Part shown: one piece after another, positions 1-6,630 of the stretch | Layout: each line of letters starts with the position of its first letter | How positions within the stretch are numbered: position 1 is the stretch's first letter | Origin: JAZQNC01 sp045536155 | GTDB lineage: Bacteria > Bacillota > Clostridia > Oscillospirales > CAG-272 | NCBI GenBank assembly: GCA_045536155.1 | Contig: JAZSMZ010000007.1 | Span: 1 to 6,661 of the forward strand | DNA length: 6,661 nucleotides | Direction: 5' to 3' | Translations under genes and position numbers: made by a program | The notes under the pieces: model-generated | The model's database searches: none | What the model saw: only the letters and a program-made list of their open reading frames with translations | Told to the model about the DNA's origin: nothing

Positions 1-1703
1 TTTACCGTAGCAGAAATCGCCGCGCCTGCAAGTCCGACAGCCCAAAGACGTATATAGGAAACTATATCCGAAAATACGTTTACCACTCCGAGCAGTACCG
101 ACACGATATTTTTACAGCTTGCAAGGACGGATTTCCCAACACTGCCCTCGTAATTTGAAAATACGAAGCTGAGCGTGAATCCGAGTGCAATCAGCGCGAT
201 TGCAACGGTGCCGACGTTGATGCCGTAAAGCACAAGAGAGAAGCTGAACACCTCGCCATTTACAACAAGGCTCAGAACAAGATAATAAATACCTAAAAGC
301 TGCAGTATCGAACCGATATCGCCGAGTACTTTTGCCGATTTTCTGTTTCTTATCGCTCCTTTTACGTGAGCAACAGTCAGCTGAATAAGGGCAAGCGAGA
401 AGCAGAATATCTGCAAGTTTTGCGCCGTGGTAAGTCCGACGCCGTTCTCAGTCCAGGGAAGCGTCCAGATCTTGTCCTCATACACGTTTGATATAACGGG
501 AATTGACAGCGAACTTAGCCACTCGGGCAGCTGTTCGGGGGAAAGGCCGAACCACGTGCAGGTGAGTGTACCCCAAACTATCGTTGACAAGCCGAACAGT
601 CCGACAAGCAAAAATGCGGGTGTGATCGGCTTTTTTCTGACAAGCGACATTATTATCGGTATCGCCGCAGCTGCAGTAATAAGAAGTCCGTATCCGCCGT
701 CTCCGAAAATTATTCCGAAGAACACGAGTATGAACGCTAAAAACCAACCGGAAATGTCATACTCGAAATATCCGGGAACAGTTCCCAAAAAATCGGTAAG
801 CGGGTAAATAAGGCTTACAAACTTATTGTTTTTGAGCTTTGTGGGTACGTTATCCTCTTCGCTCGGGTCTTCGATGAAAAGTCCCCAGGCGTTATCCGTA
901 GCGCTCTTTTTAAGCTCGTCGACTCTTTTGGCTTCAACGTATCCTTTGAAATATGCAACCGAAAGAACTGAATCATCCTTTTCAGAAAGACATTCATTTT
1001 CCATACCGGTTGAATACGTTTCGAATTCTATGTCCTTTTTAACGGATTTTATCGCATTCTTTATACTTTCCGAGTAGCTTCCGTACGACGAAATTTCGCG
1101 GTCGATCTCTAAAATGCGCGCCGTTAGTCGGGCAATTTTCTGCTCTATTTCGGCATTTGACATTTTGGGCAGAGCAAATCGGTAATTTGCCAAAGCTGAC
1201 ACCGATGTGTCATCGCCCCCGACAAGTGCGAATTTGACCGACGACTTACCCTCGTCAAGCTTTATTGTAACAACCGAATCGCCCAGAGCTTTATACTCTT
1301 TTTTAGGCATTTCGTAAAGGGACAGTCTCACACCGTCCGATCTGAGCTTTTCGATAGAATCTACATCTATCGATCCCCACGATTTGATCCTGTCTAGCTC
1401 ACTTGACAGCGAAGCTCGCTCAGACAGGCACATACCCTTTTCTTCGCAAAGCATATCAATGCTTTTTGCGATATTGAGCGATGTTTCGACGTCGGCTTCC
1501 TTAGCCTCGACGTTGTTCGCTTTGCCAACTGCAAAGAGTGCACGCTCGAGCAACAAGATCTGCTCGTTATACTGATTTAACTTCTCACCCGATCCCTCGC
1601 TTATCTCGATGTGAACGATGCCGAGCGAGCGAAGCTTTTTCAGTGTTTGCTCTTTTCTATCTGACAAGGTTATCAGAGAAACCTTTTTCATTGGCACGAT
1701 CAT
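1..1703 (-). CDS. atpI: V-type ATPase subunit I (a-type membrane stator subunit), 3' end cut by window edge
   Basis: This is the membrane stator subunit that carries the ion half-channels facing the K-ring and anchors the peripheral stalk. The frame is open from the ATG at 1703 to the window edge, giving 567 complete codons; no stop is reached. The first ~300 residues form the soluble, largely helical N-terminal domain, starting MIVPMKKVSL. Hydrophobic segments follow at about 319-335, 340-356, 362-386, 430-449, 465-484, 487-513 and 531-567. The family motif FGDGGYG is at 333-339. SYIRLWAVGLAGAAIS near the end carries Arg552, which aligns with the essential arginine of yeast Vph1 (SYLRLW). 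Family members are usually ~600-660 residues, so a few dozen C-terminal residues with the last helix are probably missing. The start overlaps the atpD stop as ATGA, with an AGGGTG-type ribosome-binding site inside atpD, implying translational coupling. atpK would be expected next, beyond the window. Confidence 0.95.
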   Translation of the reverse strand, partial: MIVPMKKVSLITLSDRKEQTLKKLRSLGIVHIEISEGSGEKLNQYNEQILLLERALFAVGKANNVEAKEADVETSLNIAKSIDMLCEEKGMCLSERASLSSELDRIKSWGSIDVDSIEKLRSDGVRLSLYEMPKKEYKALGDSVVTIKLDEGKSSVKFALVGGDDTSVSALANYRFALPKMSNAEIEQKIARLTARILEIDREISSYGSYSESIKNAIKSVKKDIEFETYSTGMENECLSEKDDSVLSVAYFKGYVEAKRVDELKKSATDNAWGLFIEDPSEEDNVPTKLKNNKFVSLIYPLTDFLGTVPGYFEYDISGWFLAFILVFFGIIFGDGGYGLLITAAAAIPIIMSLVRKKPITPAFLLVGLFGLSTIVWGTLTCTWFGLSPEQLPEWLSSLSIPVISNVYEDKIWTLPWTENGVGLTTAQNLQIFCFSLALIQLTVAHVKGAIRNRKSAKVLGDIGSILQLLGIYYLVLSLVVNGEVFSFSLVLYGINVGTVAIALIALGFTLSFVFSNYEGSVGKSVLASCKNIVSVLLGVVNVFSDIVSYIRLWAVGLAGAAISATV

Positions 1704-2332
1704 AATGAATCACCCTCCGTTTCGTCAAGCGATACATTACGAAGCGCGATCTTGCGTTTTGATATTTTCGAACGCACGACGGCGCTGACCTGCTGGTCTG
1801 CCATGTAAATCGATATCTTTTTTATATTTTCTTCTGTTTCGGGAATCTTTACCTTTTCGAACAGATTAACTCTTTGCGACGTAGCGCGAAGCTCGTTTTG
1901 CAAAAGTCTGACCTGCTCGTCCAACACTTCAGCTTCCAACTCAAGCGAGATAGCCCTCTCCATATGCTTAGCGGCAATATCGACCCAAAGGGGGGTGGTG
2001 TAGAGATCGTATTCGCCGCGGGAGAATGTCGCTCCCTCGTAGATGGGAATATCAACACCTGCAATGTTTCCCCTGCCCTTTCGGATGTCGCTTACCGTGA
2101 CAATTCCATCGGGGAATGCATTCTTTTCGCTGAAAACCGCTATCCAATCGTTAAAGCCCTCTTCAAGCTCGGCCTTCGCCCGACGTACCTCGTCTGCTTT
2201 GATTTCGATCGTACGTATCTCCGATTGGAGCTGCTGTTTTTTTAGTGTCAGAGTAGGCAAATATCTGCGGTACATCTTGAGCGCGTCCTTTTGTACCTTT
2301 AACTCGTTTTTGGTTAATTTGATTTTTGCCAA
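1700..2332 (-). CDS. atpD: V-type ATPase subunit D (central rotor shaft), TTG start
   Basis: Subunit D is the long coiled-coil rotor shaft inside the A3B3 head; its rotation links catalysis to the membrane ring. The product is 210 residues, normal for the family. It has an N-terminal helix (LTKNELKVQKDALKMYRRYL, then KKQQLQSEI), a less helical middle section (about 70-115), and a C-terminal helix with RVNLFEKVKIP at about 154-164, matching the conserved RVNxxE motif of D subunits. The start codon is TTG (2332-2330): an AGGAGGA site lies 8 nt upstream, the next in-frame methionine is residue 20, and starting there would remove the conserved N-terminal helix. It lies 14 nt after atpB, and its TGA stop overlaps the atpI start. 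The short N-terminal form resembles the Chlamydia/Treponema-type D as I recall it. Subunit F, the usual partner of D in the shaft, is not encoded in the window. Confidence 0.94.
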   Translation of the reverse strand: MAKIKLTKNELKVQKDALKMYRRYLPTLTLKKQQLQSEIRTIEIKADEVRRAKAELEEGFNDWIAVFSEKNAFPDGIVTVSDIRKGRGNIAGVDIPIYEGATFSRGEYDLYTTPLWVDIAAKHMERAISLELEAEVLDEQVRLLQNELRATSQRVNLFEKVKIPETEENIKKISIYMADQQVSAVVRSKISKRKIALRNVSLDETEGDSL

Positions 2333-2340
2333 AACTGCGG

Positions 2341-2347
2341 TCCTCCT
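2341..2347 (-). promoter_or_regulatory. Ribosome-binding site that fixes the TTG start of atpD
   Basis: The minus strand reads AGGAGGA here, overlapping the first base of the atpB stop codon, with 8 nt to the TTG at 2332. This is near-ideal strength and spacing and is the main reason for choosing TTG as the start. Confidence 0.85.
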
Positions 2348-3642
2348 TATTTTTCAGGCCAGAACTCGTCTGTAAGAGCAGACTTTATACCCGTTTCATC
2401 CTTCTCAAAGCAATCGCTGAGAATGCTCCAGCCAAGGTCGAGCGCCTCTTCAAGTGTCAGTTTGACCGACAGATCCATAAGCTTGTTCTCGAACAAAACG
2501 CCGTATTTAAGCAGCTTTTCGTCCCAGCGGTTCATCATAAAGCCCATGTTTTTCTTTTCGAGCGTTTCTTTATAGGAGGAATAAAGGCGGATCATGGCAT
2601 CCATTAAGGCGCGATGATCCTTTCGGGTCTTACCGTTTACGTTCTGCTTGAGTCGGGAAAGAGAGCCGAAGGGCTCGATTCGTCCGCCCTTGAGGTAATA
2701 CTGACCCTCGGTAATATAGCCGGTATTGTCGGGAACGGGATGAGTTACGTCATCGCCGGGCATTGTGGTTACCGCCAGAACGGTTACCGATCCCGAATCG
2801 GCGAAGTCAACCGCTTTTTCGTAGCGGGCAGCAAGCTGTGAGTAAAGGTCTCCGGGATAACCGCGGTTGGAGGGAACCTGCTCCTGAGTAATCGCGATCT
2901 CCTTCATCGCATCTGCAAAGTTGGTCATATCGGTAAGGAGCACCAATACATCCTTGTTTTGCAGTGCAAACTGCTCGGCTACCGCCAAAACGAGATCGGG
3001 GATCATCATGCATTCAACGGTCGGGTCTGAGGCGGTATGAATAAACATTACCGTTTTGCTCAGCGCTCCTCCCTTTGAAAGCTCATCCTTGAAATAAAGG
3101 AAATCGTCGTATTTCAGTCCCATGCCTCCGAATACGATAACATCGGCCTCGGCCTGCATGGCAATGCGCGCAAGGAGCTGATTGTAAGGTTCACCCGAGA
3201 TAGAGAAAATAGGGAGCTTTTGCGATACAACAAGCGTGTTGAACATATCTATCATGGGGATATTCGTTCTGAGCATTCTGTTGGCTAAAATACGCTTTGT
3301 AGGGTTAACAGAAGGGCCGCCGATGGTCGTTAAATTATCATTTAACGCAGGGCCGTTATCACGCGGCTCACCGGAGCCGTTGAATATGCGTCCCAGGAGA
3401 TCTTCGCTGAACGATACGCGCATCTCATGTCCCAAAAAGCGCACCTCGTCGCCCGTCGATATTCCCTGTCCGCCCGCAAAAACCTGAAGCGAAACAATAT
3501 CTCCGTCGATCTTATTTACCTGTGCGAGCGATTTACCGAATCTGGTATTGATCTCGGCAAGCTCGTTGTATCTTACACCGCTTGCTTTGACGGTAATGAC
3601 GTTGCCAACGATGGATTCGATTTTATTATAAACCTTGTTCAT
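2347..3642 (-). CDS. atpB: V-type ATPase subunit B (non-catalytic nucleotide-binding subunit)
   Basis: Subunit B alternates with A in the hexameric head and completes the catalytic interface without hydrolysing ATP itself. The 431-residue product has an N-terminal beta-barrel (about 1-75), the central alpha/beta domain, and a helical C-terminal domain (about 340-431). The P-loop position reads FSISGEPYNQLLARI at about 146-160; it lacks the GKT/S lysine, as expected for the non-catalytic subunit (FSGSGLPHNELAAQI in Enterococcus-like B). Other family motifs are VLVLLTDMTNFADAMKEI (232-249), VPSNRGYPGDLYSQLA (256-271) and SLSRL (327-331). Arg330 in the last probably corresponds to the arginine finger reaching into the A-subunit site. 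The length matches the compact Borrelia/Treponema/Chlamydia type (~430-438) and is shorter than the ~460 of Enterococcus. The ATG lies 2 nt after the atpA stop, with a modest AAGGA site about 12 nt upstream, so reinitiation or coupling from atpA is likely. Confidence 0.97.
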   Translation of the reverse strand: MNKVYNKIESIVGNVITVKASGVRYNELAEINTRFGKSLAQVNKIDGDIVSLQVFAGGQGISTGDEVRFLGHEMRVSFSEDLLGRIFNGSGEPRDNGPALNDNLTTIGGPSVNPTKRILANRMLRTNIPMIDMFNTLVVSQKLPIFSISGEPYNQLLARIAMQAEADVIVFGGMGLKYDDFLYFKDELSKGGALSKTVMFIHTASDPTVECMMIPDLVLAVAEQFALQNKDVLVLLTDMTNFADAMKEIAITQEQVPSNRGYPGDLYSQLAARYEKAVDFADSGSVTVLAVTTMPGDDVTHPVPDNTGYITEGQYYLKGGRIEPFGSLSRLKQNVNGKTRKDHRALMDAMIRLYSSYKETLEKKNMGFMMNRWDEKLLKYGVLFENKLMDLSVKLTLEEALDLGWSILSDCFEKDETGIKSALTDEFWPEK

Positions 3643-3644
3643 TC

Positions 3645-5414
3645 TTATTCACCGTCCTTAAGTAAGCGTTCTGCTTCCTTTTCAAGGCTTCCGTTGCCCT
3701 CGTTATAGAGTGCATCGATCTCAGATTCAGCCTTCTTGAATTCTTCGCCTTCGAATTCGGTATAGTTCCAGTCGATAAATCTCTGGCGCATTTTATTGAA
3801 AAATGCACGCGCATCGTCCTTACTGCTTAGATCATATTTACTGCCCAGAACGCCGACAAGCTTGTCGATAACGTATCGCTGGCGTGCGGTACCGCTGTTG
3901 GCATCGATAAGATCGAAGGAGTTTTGCTGCAGATATACCGAATCAAGCATTTCCGATTTCAGATATACAGTATAATCCTCGATCGTAGTTCCCTCTTCGC
4001 CGACAACCTTCATCATTGAATTTATCTCGTTGCCGCGATATATGATATTTTTGCAAAAATCAGACTTTTTGCTATCTACTACACCGCCGTATTTCGACCA
4101 TGAAATAAGCGGATCGATAGCGGGATATTTTCTTGCATCCGATCTCTCGCGCGAAAGGCCGTGGAATGCGCCGACAACCTTCAGAGTTGCCTGAGTTACA
4201 GGCTCTTCGAAGTTGCCGCCCGCAGGAGAAACGGTACCGCCGATAGTGACCGATCCGCAGCTTCCGTCGGGCAGACGAACGTATCCCGCTCTTTCGTAGA
4301 ACGCCGCGATATAGGACTCAAGGTATGCGGGGAATGCTTCCTCGCCGGGGATCTCCTCAAGGCGTCCCGACATTTCTCTGAGTGCCTGAGCCCAGCGCGA
4401 GGTTGAATCGGCCAATAAAAGGACATTTAGTCCCATCTGACGGTAATACTCGGCCAAGGTAACCGAGGTATATACCGATGCCTCACGCGATGCAACGGGC
4501 ATCGAAGATGTGTTACAGATGATTATCGTTCTTTCCATGAGCGAGCGTCCCGTTTTGGGGTCGGTAAGCTCGGGGAACTCGGTAAGCGTTTCAACTACCT
4601 CGCCTGCACGCTCTCCGCATGCGGCAATTATAACTATATCAACGTCGGCATATTTTGACGTCGTATGCTGCAAAACTGTCTTTCCTGCTCCGAAAGGTCC
4701 GGGAGTGCAATACGTTCCTCCCTTTGCGACGGGGAAAAAGGAGTCGACAAGGCGAACCTTGGTCTCCATCGTTTCGACGGGGGCAAGTCTTTCGCTGTAG
4801 CATCTTATCGCACGCTTTACAGGCCACTTGAAGGACATACTGACGGGTATCTCGCGTCCGCGCTCATCGACGATAACTGCGACGGTATCCTTTAAGGTAT
4901 ACTCGCCCTTGTCTGCAACAGATTTTACCTTATAGCTTCCCAAAAGATTAAAGGGAATGAAAATCTTATGAGTAAACGCTCCTTCGGGAACACTTCCGAG
5001 ATATTCGCCCGCACGCAAAGTATCTCCAACTTTTGCACAGGGTGTGAACTCCCATTTTTTATCATAATCAAGAGCGGCGGCATAGTTTCCTCGCTGCAAA
5101 AACCATCCTGCTTTTTGGGCGAGGAGAGGAAGCGGATTCTGAAGTCCGTCATATATCTGGCCAAGAAGGCCCGGACCAAGCTCTGCCGACAGCATCTCGC
5201 CTGTAAATTCTACCGTATCGCCGCATTTGATTCCGCCGGTCATTTCATAAACCTGAATCTGGGCAATATTGCCTCTTATTCGTATAACCTCGCTTTTAAG
5301 CGCGGTGTCGTCTATCTTTACGTAGCATATTTCATTCATGGAAACGTTTCCGTTAAACTCCACAGACACAAGGTTTCCGTTTATGCTGACGACCTTTCCT
5401 GTATTTTCGATCAT
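3645..5414 (-). CDS. atpA: V-type ATPase subunit A (catalytic)
   Basis: This is the catalytic subunit of the cytoplasmic head; it hydrolyses or synthesises ATP at the A/B interface. At 589 residues it has normal length. It has an N-terminal beta-barrel (about 1-70), the A-specific bulge region (about 110-200), the nucleotide-binding core and a helical C-terminus (about 440-589). The Walker A loop GPFGAGKT is at 239-246 with Lys245. The catalytic glutamate is Glu268 in GER (267-269), the same 23-residue spacing from the P-loop lysine as in Enterococcus NtpA. The Walker B region is VLLLADSTSRWAQALREMSG (331-350). The stretch GERAGEVVETLTEFPEL departs from the GERGNEM form of Enterococcus and Thermus and resembles the Treponema/Chlamydia group as I recall it. 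All key residues are present, so the enzyme should be active. The ATG overlaps the preceding stop as TAATG, and a strong GGAGG lies just upstream within the preceding gene. The stop is 2 nt before atpB. Confidence 0.98.
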   Translation of the reverse strand: MIENTGKVVSINGNLVSVEFNGNVSMNEICYVKIDDTALKSEVIRIRGNIAQIQVYEMTGGIKCGDTVEFTGEMLSAELGPGLLGQIYDGLQNPLPLLAQKAGWFLQRGNYAAALDYDKKWEFTPCAKVGDTLRAGEYLGSVPEGAFTHKIFIPFNLLGSYKVKSVADKGEYTLKDTVAVIVDERGREIPVSMSFKWPVKRAIRCYSERLAPVETMETKVRLVDSFFPVAKGGTYCTPGPFGAGKTVLQHTTSKYADVDIVIIAACGERAGEVVETLTEFPELTDPKTGRSLMERTIIICNTSSMPVASREASVYTSVTLAEYYRQMGLNVLLLADSTSRWAQALREMSGRLEEIPGEEAFPAYLESYIAAFYERAGYVRLPDGSCGSVTIGGTVSPAGGNFEEPVTQATLKVVGAFHGLSRERSDARKYPAIDPLISWSKYGGVVDSKKSDFCKNIIYRGNEINSMMKVVGEEGTTIEDYTVYLKSEMLDSVYLQQNSFDLIDANSGTARQRYVIDKLVGVLGSKYDLSSKDDARAFFNKMRQRFIDWNYTEFEGEEFKKAESEIDALYNEGNGSLEKEAERLLKDGE

Positions 5415-5968
5415 TATTTTTCCTCCGTTATATCTCCGTTAAGGACGGAGTTATAAATGTTTTTATATATGGTCTGTCCCGTCTTTGTATCGAACTGCTT
5501 AACACGGGAAAGCAGCTTTAATTTCAGACCGTAATAATAGACATAATCCTTTGAGAAATTGTCCATTGGGCGAAGGGTCTCCAAAAAATCCAGACGGTAA
5601 TTCAAGAGAAAAAGCTCTGCCTGCATGGGATTTTCAATATCCAATGCCGTGCTGACAGCCTTTGAAAGCTCTGCGGGAATGTACTCATTTTTAATGTCAA
5701 ATGATCTGCCGAGCTTTTCGGCCCTCGCCTTAGCCAGAGCCAAGCGCAATTTACGTTCGCCGTCATTCCATTTGCCTATCAGATCTAAAGCTGTACCAAC
5801 GCCATCTATCGGGGGGGCGAGAGTCAGATTTTCAAGCGCATCGAGCGACTTTTTATCAAAAAGCCGGCCGCAGAGCTCGAAAAACCGCTCCTCGGTTATT
5901 GGGATAGGGGCGTTTTCACCAAGCCCGTCAAGCGACGGCAGCTGTGAAACAAGATAGTATTCGGCCAT
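5414..5968 (-). CDS. DUF2764-family protein of V-type ATPase operons (possible subunit C-like role)
   Basis: This is a 184-residue soluble protein with no signal peptide or membrane segment, predicted mostly helical. The N-terminal motif YYLVSQLPSL (4-13) and the position between subunit E and subunit A match the DUF2764 family, the uncharacterised member of V-ATPase operons in Borrelia (BB0095), Chlamydia (CT309) and Treponema. Other visible features are the tract KWNDGERKLRLALAKARAEKLG (66-87, cut only by short gaps from my reading), a DIENP segment near 110-114 and YYYGLKLKLLSRVKQFD at 144-160. The constant position in the operon, where longer operons carry the C subunit, together with the all-helical character, suggests it may be a reduced C-like subunit joining the rotor to the ring. 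That role is inference only. The ATG at 5968 lies 4 nt after the atpE stop and has an AGAGG site within the end of atpE. The stop overlaps the atpA start. A seven-C coding-strand run encodes part of Ala51-Pro52-Pro53. Confidence 0.82.
   Translation of the reverse strand: MAEYYLVSQLPSLDGLGENAPIPITEERFFELCGRLFDKKSLDALENLTLAPPIDGVGTALDLIGKWNDGERKLRLALAKARAEKLGRSFDIKNEYIPAELSKAVSTALDIENPMQAELFLLNYRLDFLETLRPMDNFSKDYVYYYGLKLKLLSRVKQFDTKTGQTIYKNIYNSVLNGDITEEK
5422..5426 (-). promoter_or_regulatory. Ribosome-binding site of atpA
   Basis: GGAGG on the minus strand lies inside the last codons of the DUF2764 gene, 7 nt before the atpA ATG, which itself shares a base with the upstream stop (TAATG). It allows direct initiation as well as coupled reinitiation. 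Confidence 0.75.
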
Positions 5969-5972
5969 AAAA

Positions 5973-6578
5973 TCACGCCTCTTTCAGAAGGTTTGTGATC
6001 TTGGGACTGAGATAGTTCGAAAGCATTTCAACGACCGCCTCGGCAGAATAGTCATAGTATGCGCCGCCGTCGTTTACCGCAATACGGAATCCGCCGTCAA
6101 AGTTATCGTTTGCTTTGAGGGTAACTCCGCAAATCATCTTTTCTTTCAAGCCTGCAAGAATCGTATCCTCAAACTCTTTCAAACTTTCGCTGTTCAAAAT
6201 AACTTCAATGCTGTCAGCGTCCTCTTTTTTCGCCCAGCTTTCAACGACATTAATAACGATCTTTGCAAGATTTTCGGAAGAATATACCGCCGACACATTT
6301 TCACCAAGAATTACATTCAGCTCTCTGGTTACACTTTCCCTGAAGGAAATAAGCAGATTTCTGCCTGCCTGACGGATGGCATCCTCTGCAGATCTTTCGA
6401 TCCTCGCGTTTTCGCTCTGGGCATTTGCAATGATTATTTCAGCTTCTGCCTTCGCATCTGCGATGATCTTTTCAGCCTCGGCCTTTGCCGATGCGAGTAT
6501 GGCCTCGGATTGGCTTTCAGCAGCCTTCACGCCGTCGTTTTTGATCTGGTCAATGAGTTCCTGAAGTTGAATTTCCAT
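5973..6578 (-). CDS. atpE: V-type ATPase subunit E (peripheral stator stalk)
   Basis: Subunit E forms the peripheral stalk that stops the A3B3 head from turning with the rotor. The 201-residue product has the two-part E architecture. Residues 1 to about 80 form a charged, alanine-rich helix with 11-residue repeats (AKAEAEKIIAD at 31-41, AKAEAEIIIAN at 42-52), and a globular C-terminal domain follows from about 85 to 201. That domain ends with the family-typical DGGFRIAVNDGGAYYDYS (161-178), followed by a helix and LSPKITNLL. No signal peptide or membrane helix is present. It is the first gene of the operon: the ATG at 6578 has an AGGGGA ribosome-binding site 6 nt upstream, and no gene separates it from the terminator-like hairpin near the right edge. 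In Thermus and Enterococcus E pairs with subunit G, but no G gene is seen here. Assignment to E rests on the coiled coil, the C-terminal domain and the operon position. Confidence 0.92.
   Translation of the reverse strand: MEIQLQELIDQIKNDGVKAAESQSEAILASAKAEAEKIIADAKAEAEIIIANAQSENARIERSAEDAIRQAGRNLLISFRESVTRELNVILGENVSAVYSSENLAKIVINVVESWAKKEDADSIEVILNSESLKEFEDTILAGLKEKMICGVTLKANDNFDGGFRIAVNDGGAYYDYSAEAVVEMLSNYLSPKITNLLKEA
6357..6521 (-). repeat. Five hendecad (11-residue, 33-bp) coiled-coil repeats within atpE
   Basis: Residues 20-74 of subunit E divide into five consecutive 11-residue units, each beginning with Ala: 20-30, 31-41, 42-52, 53-63 and 64-74. Units 2 and 3 are nearly identical (AKAEAEKIIAD and AKAEAEIIIAN), and the others are more diverged. 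Hendecad periodicity is known from the right-handed coiled coil of E/G stalks in A/V-type ATPases. At DNA level this gives a 33-bp period, clearest between about 6423 and 6488. Confidence 0.75.
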
Positions 6579-6584
6579 GTTTTA

Positions 6585-6590
6585 TCCCCT
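6585..6590 (-). promoter_or_regulatory. Ribosome-binding site of atpE
   Basis: AGGGGA on the minus strand sits 6 nt before the atpE ATG and supports the chosen start of the first gene. Confidence 0.7.
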
Positions 6591-6601
6591 TTTTAATCAA
6601 A

Positions 6602-6630
6602 TTTATCTTAGTATGAGTGCAAAAAAGCAA
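6602..6630 (-). promoter_or_regulatory. Possible weak sigma-70-type promoter of the atp operon
   Basis: On the minus strand TTGCTT (6630-6625) is followed after 17 nt by GATAAA (6607-6602), which would place the transcription start near 6595, a few bases before the atpE ribosome-binding site. An alternative pair is TTGGTT (6639-6634) with CATACT (6615-6610) at 18-nt spacing. Both are imperfect matches in AT-rich sequence. A promoter is expected here because a terminator-like hairpin lies just upstream, but the exact boxes are uncertain. Confidence 0.3.

Noticed and set aside
146..160. Loss of the P-loop lysine in subunit B as an inactivating mutation (coordinates here are residue positions in AtpB)
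   Set aside because: A degenerate P-loop is normal for B subunits, which are non-catalytic. The catalytic P-loop is intact in subunit A.
427..807. Plus-strand open frame of 126 codons
   Set aside because: It lies antisense to the well-supported subunit I coding frame, whose membrane segments and FGDGGYG motif are in this region. Its translation shows no family features.
1874..2375. Two overlapping plus-strand open frames opposite atpD and the atpB end
   Set aside because: They mutually overlap, are antisense to subunit D with its conserved motifs and ribosome-binding site, and have no supported start of their own.
4968..5456. Plus-strand open frame of 162 codons
   Set aside because: It is antisense to the start of atpA and the end of the DUF2764 gene. 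The minus-strand frames carry conserved motifs, while this one has no recognisable domain.
5811..5817. Seven-base G run (C run on the coding strand) in the DUF2764 gene as a phase-variation switch
   Set aside because: A seven-base tract is short for slipped-strand switching, a housekeeping ATPase gene is an unlikely target, and the frame is intact here.
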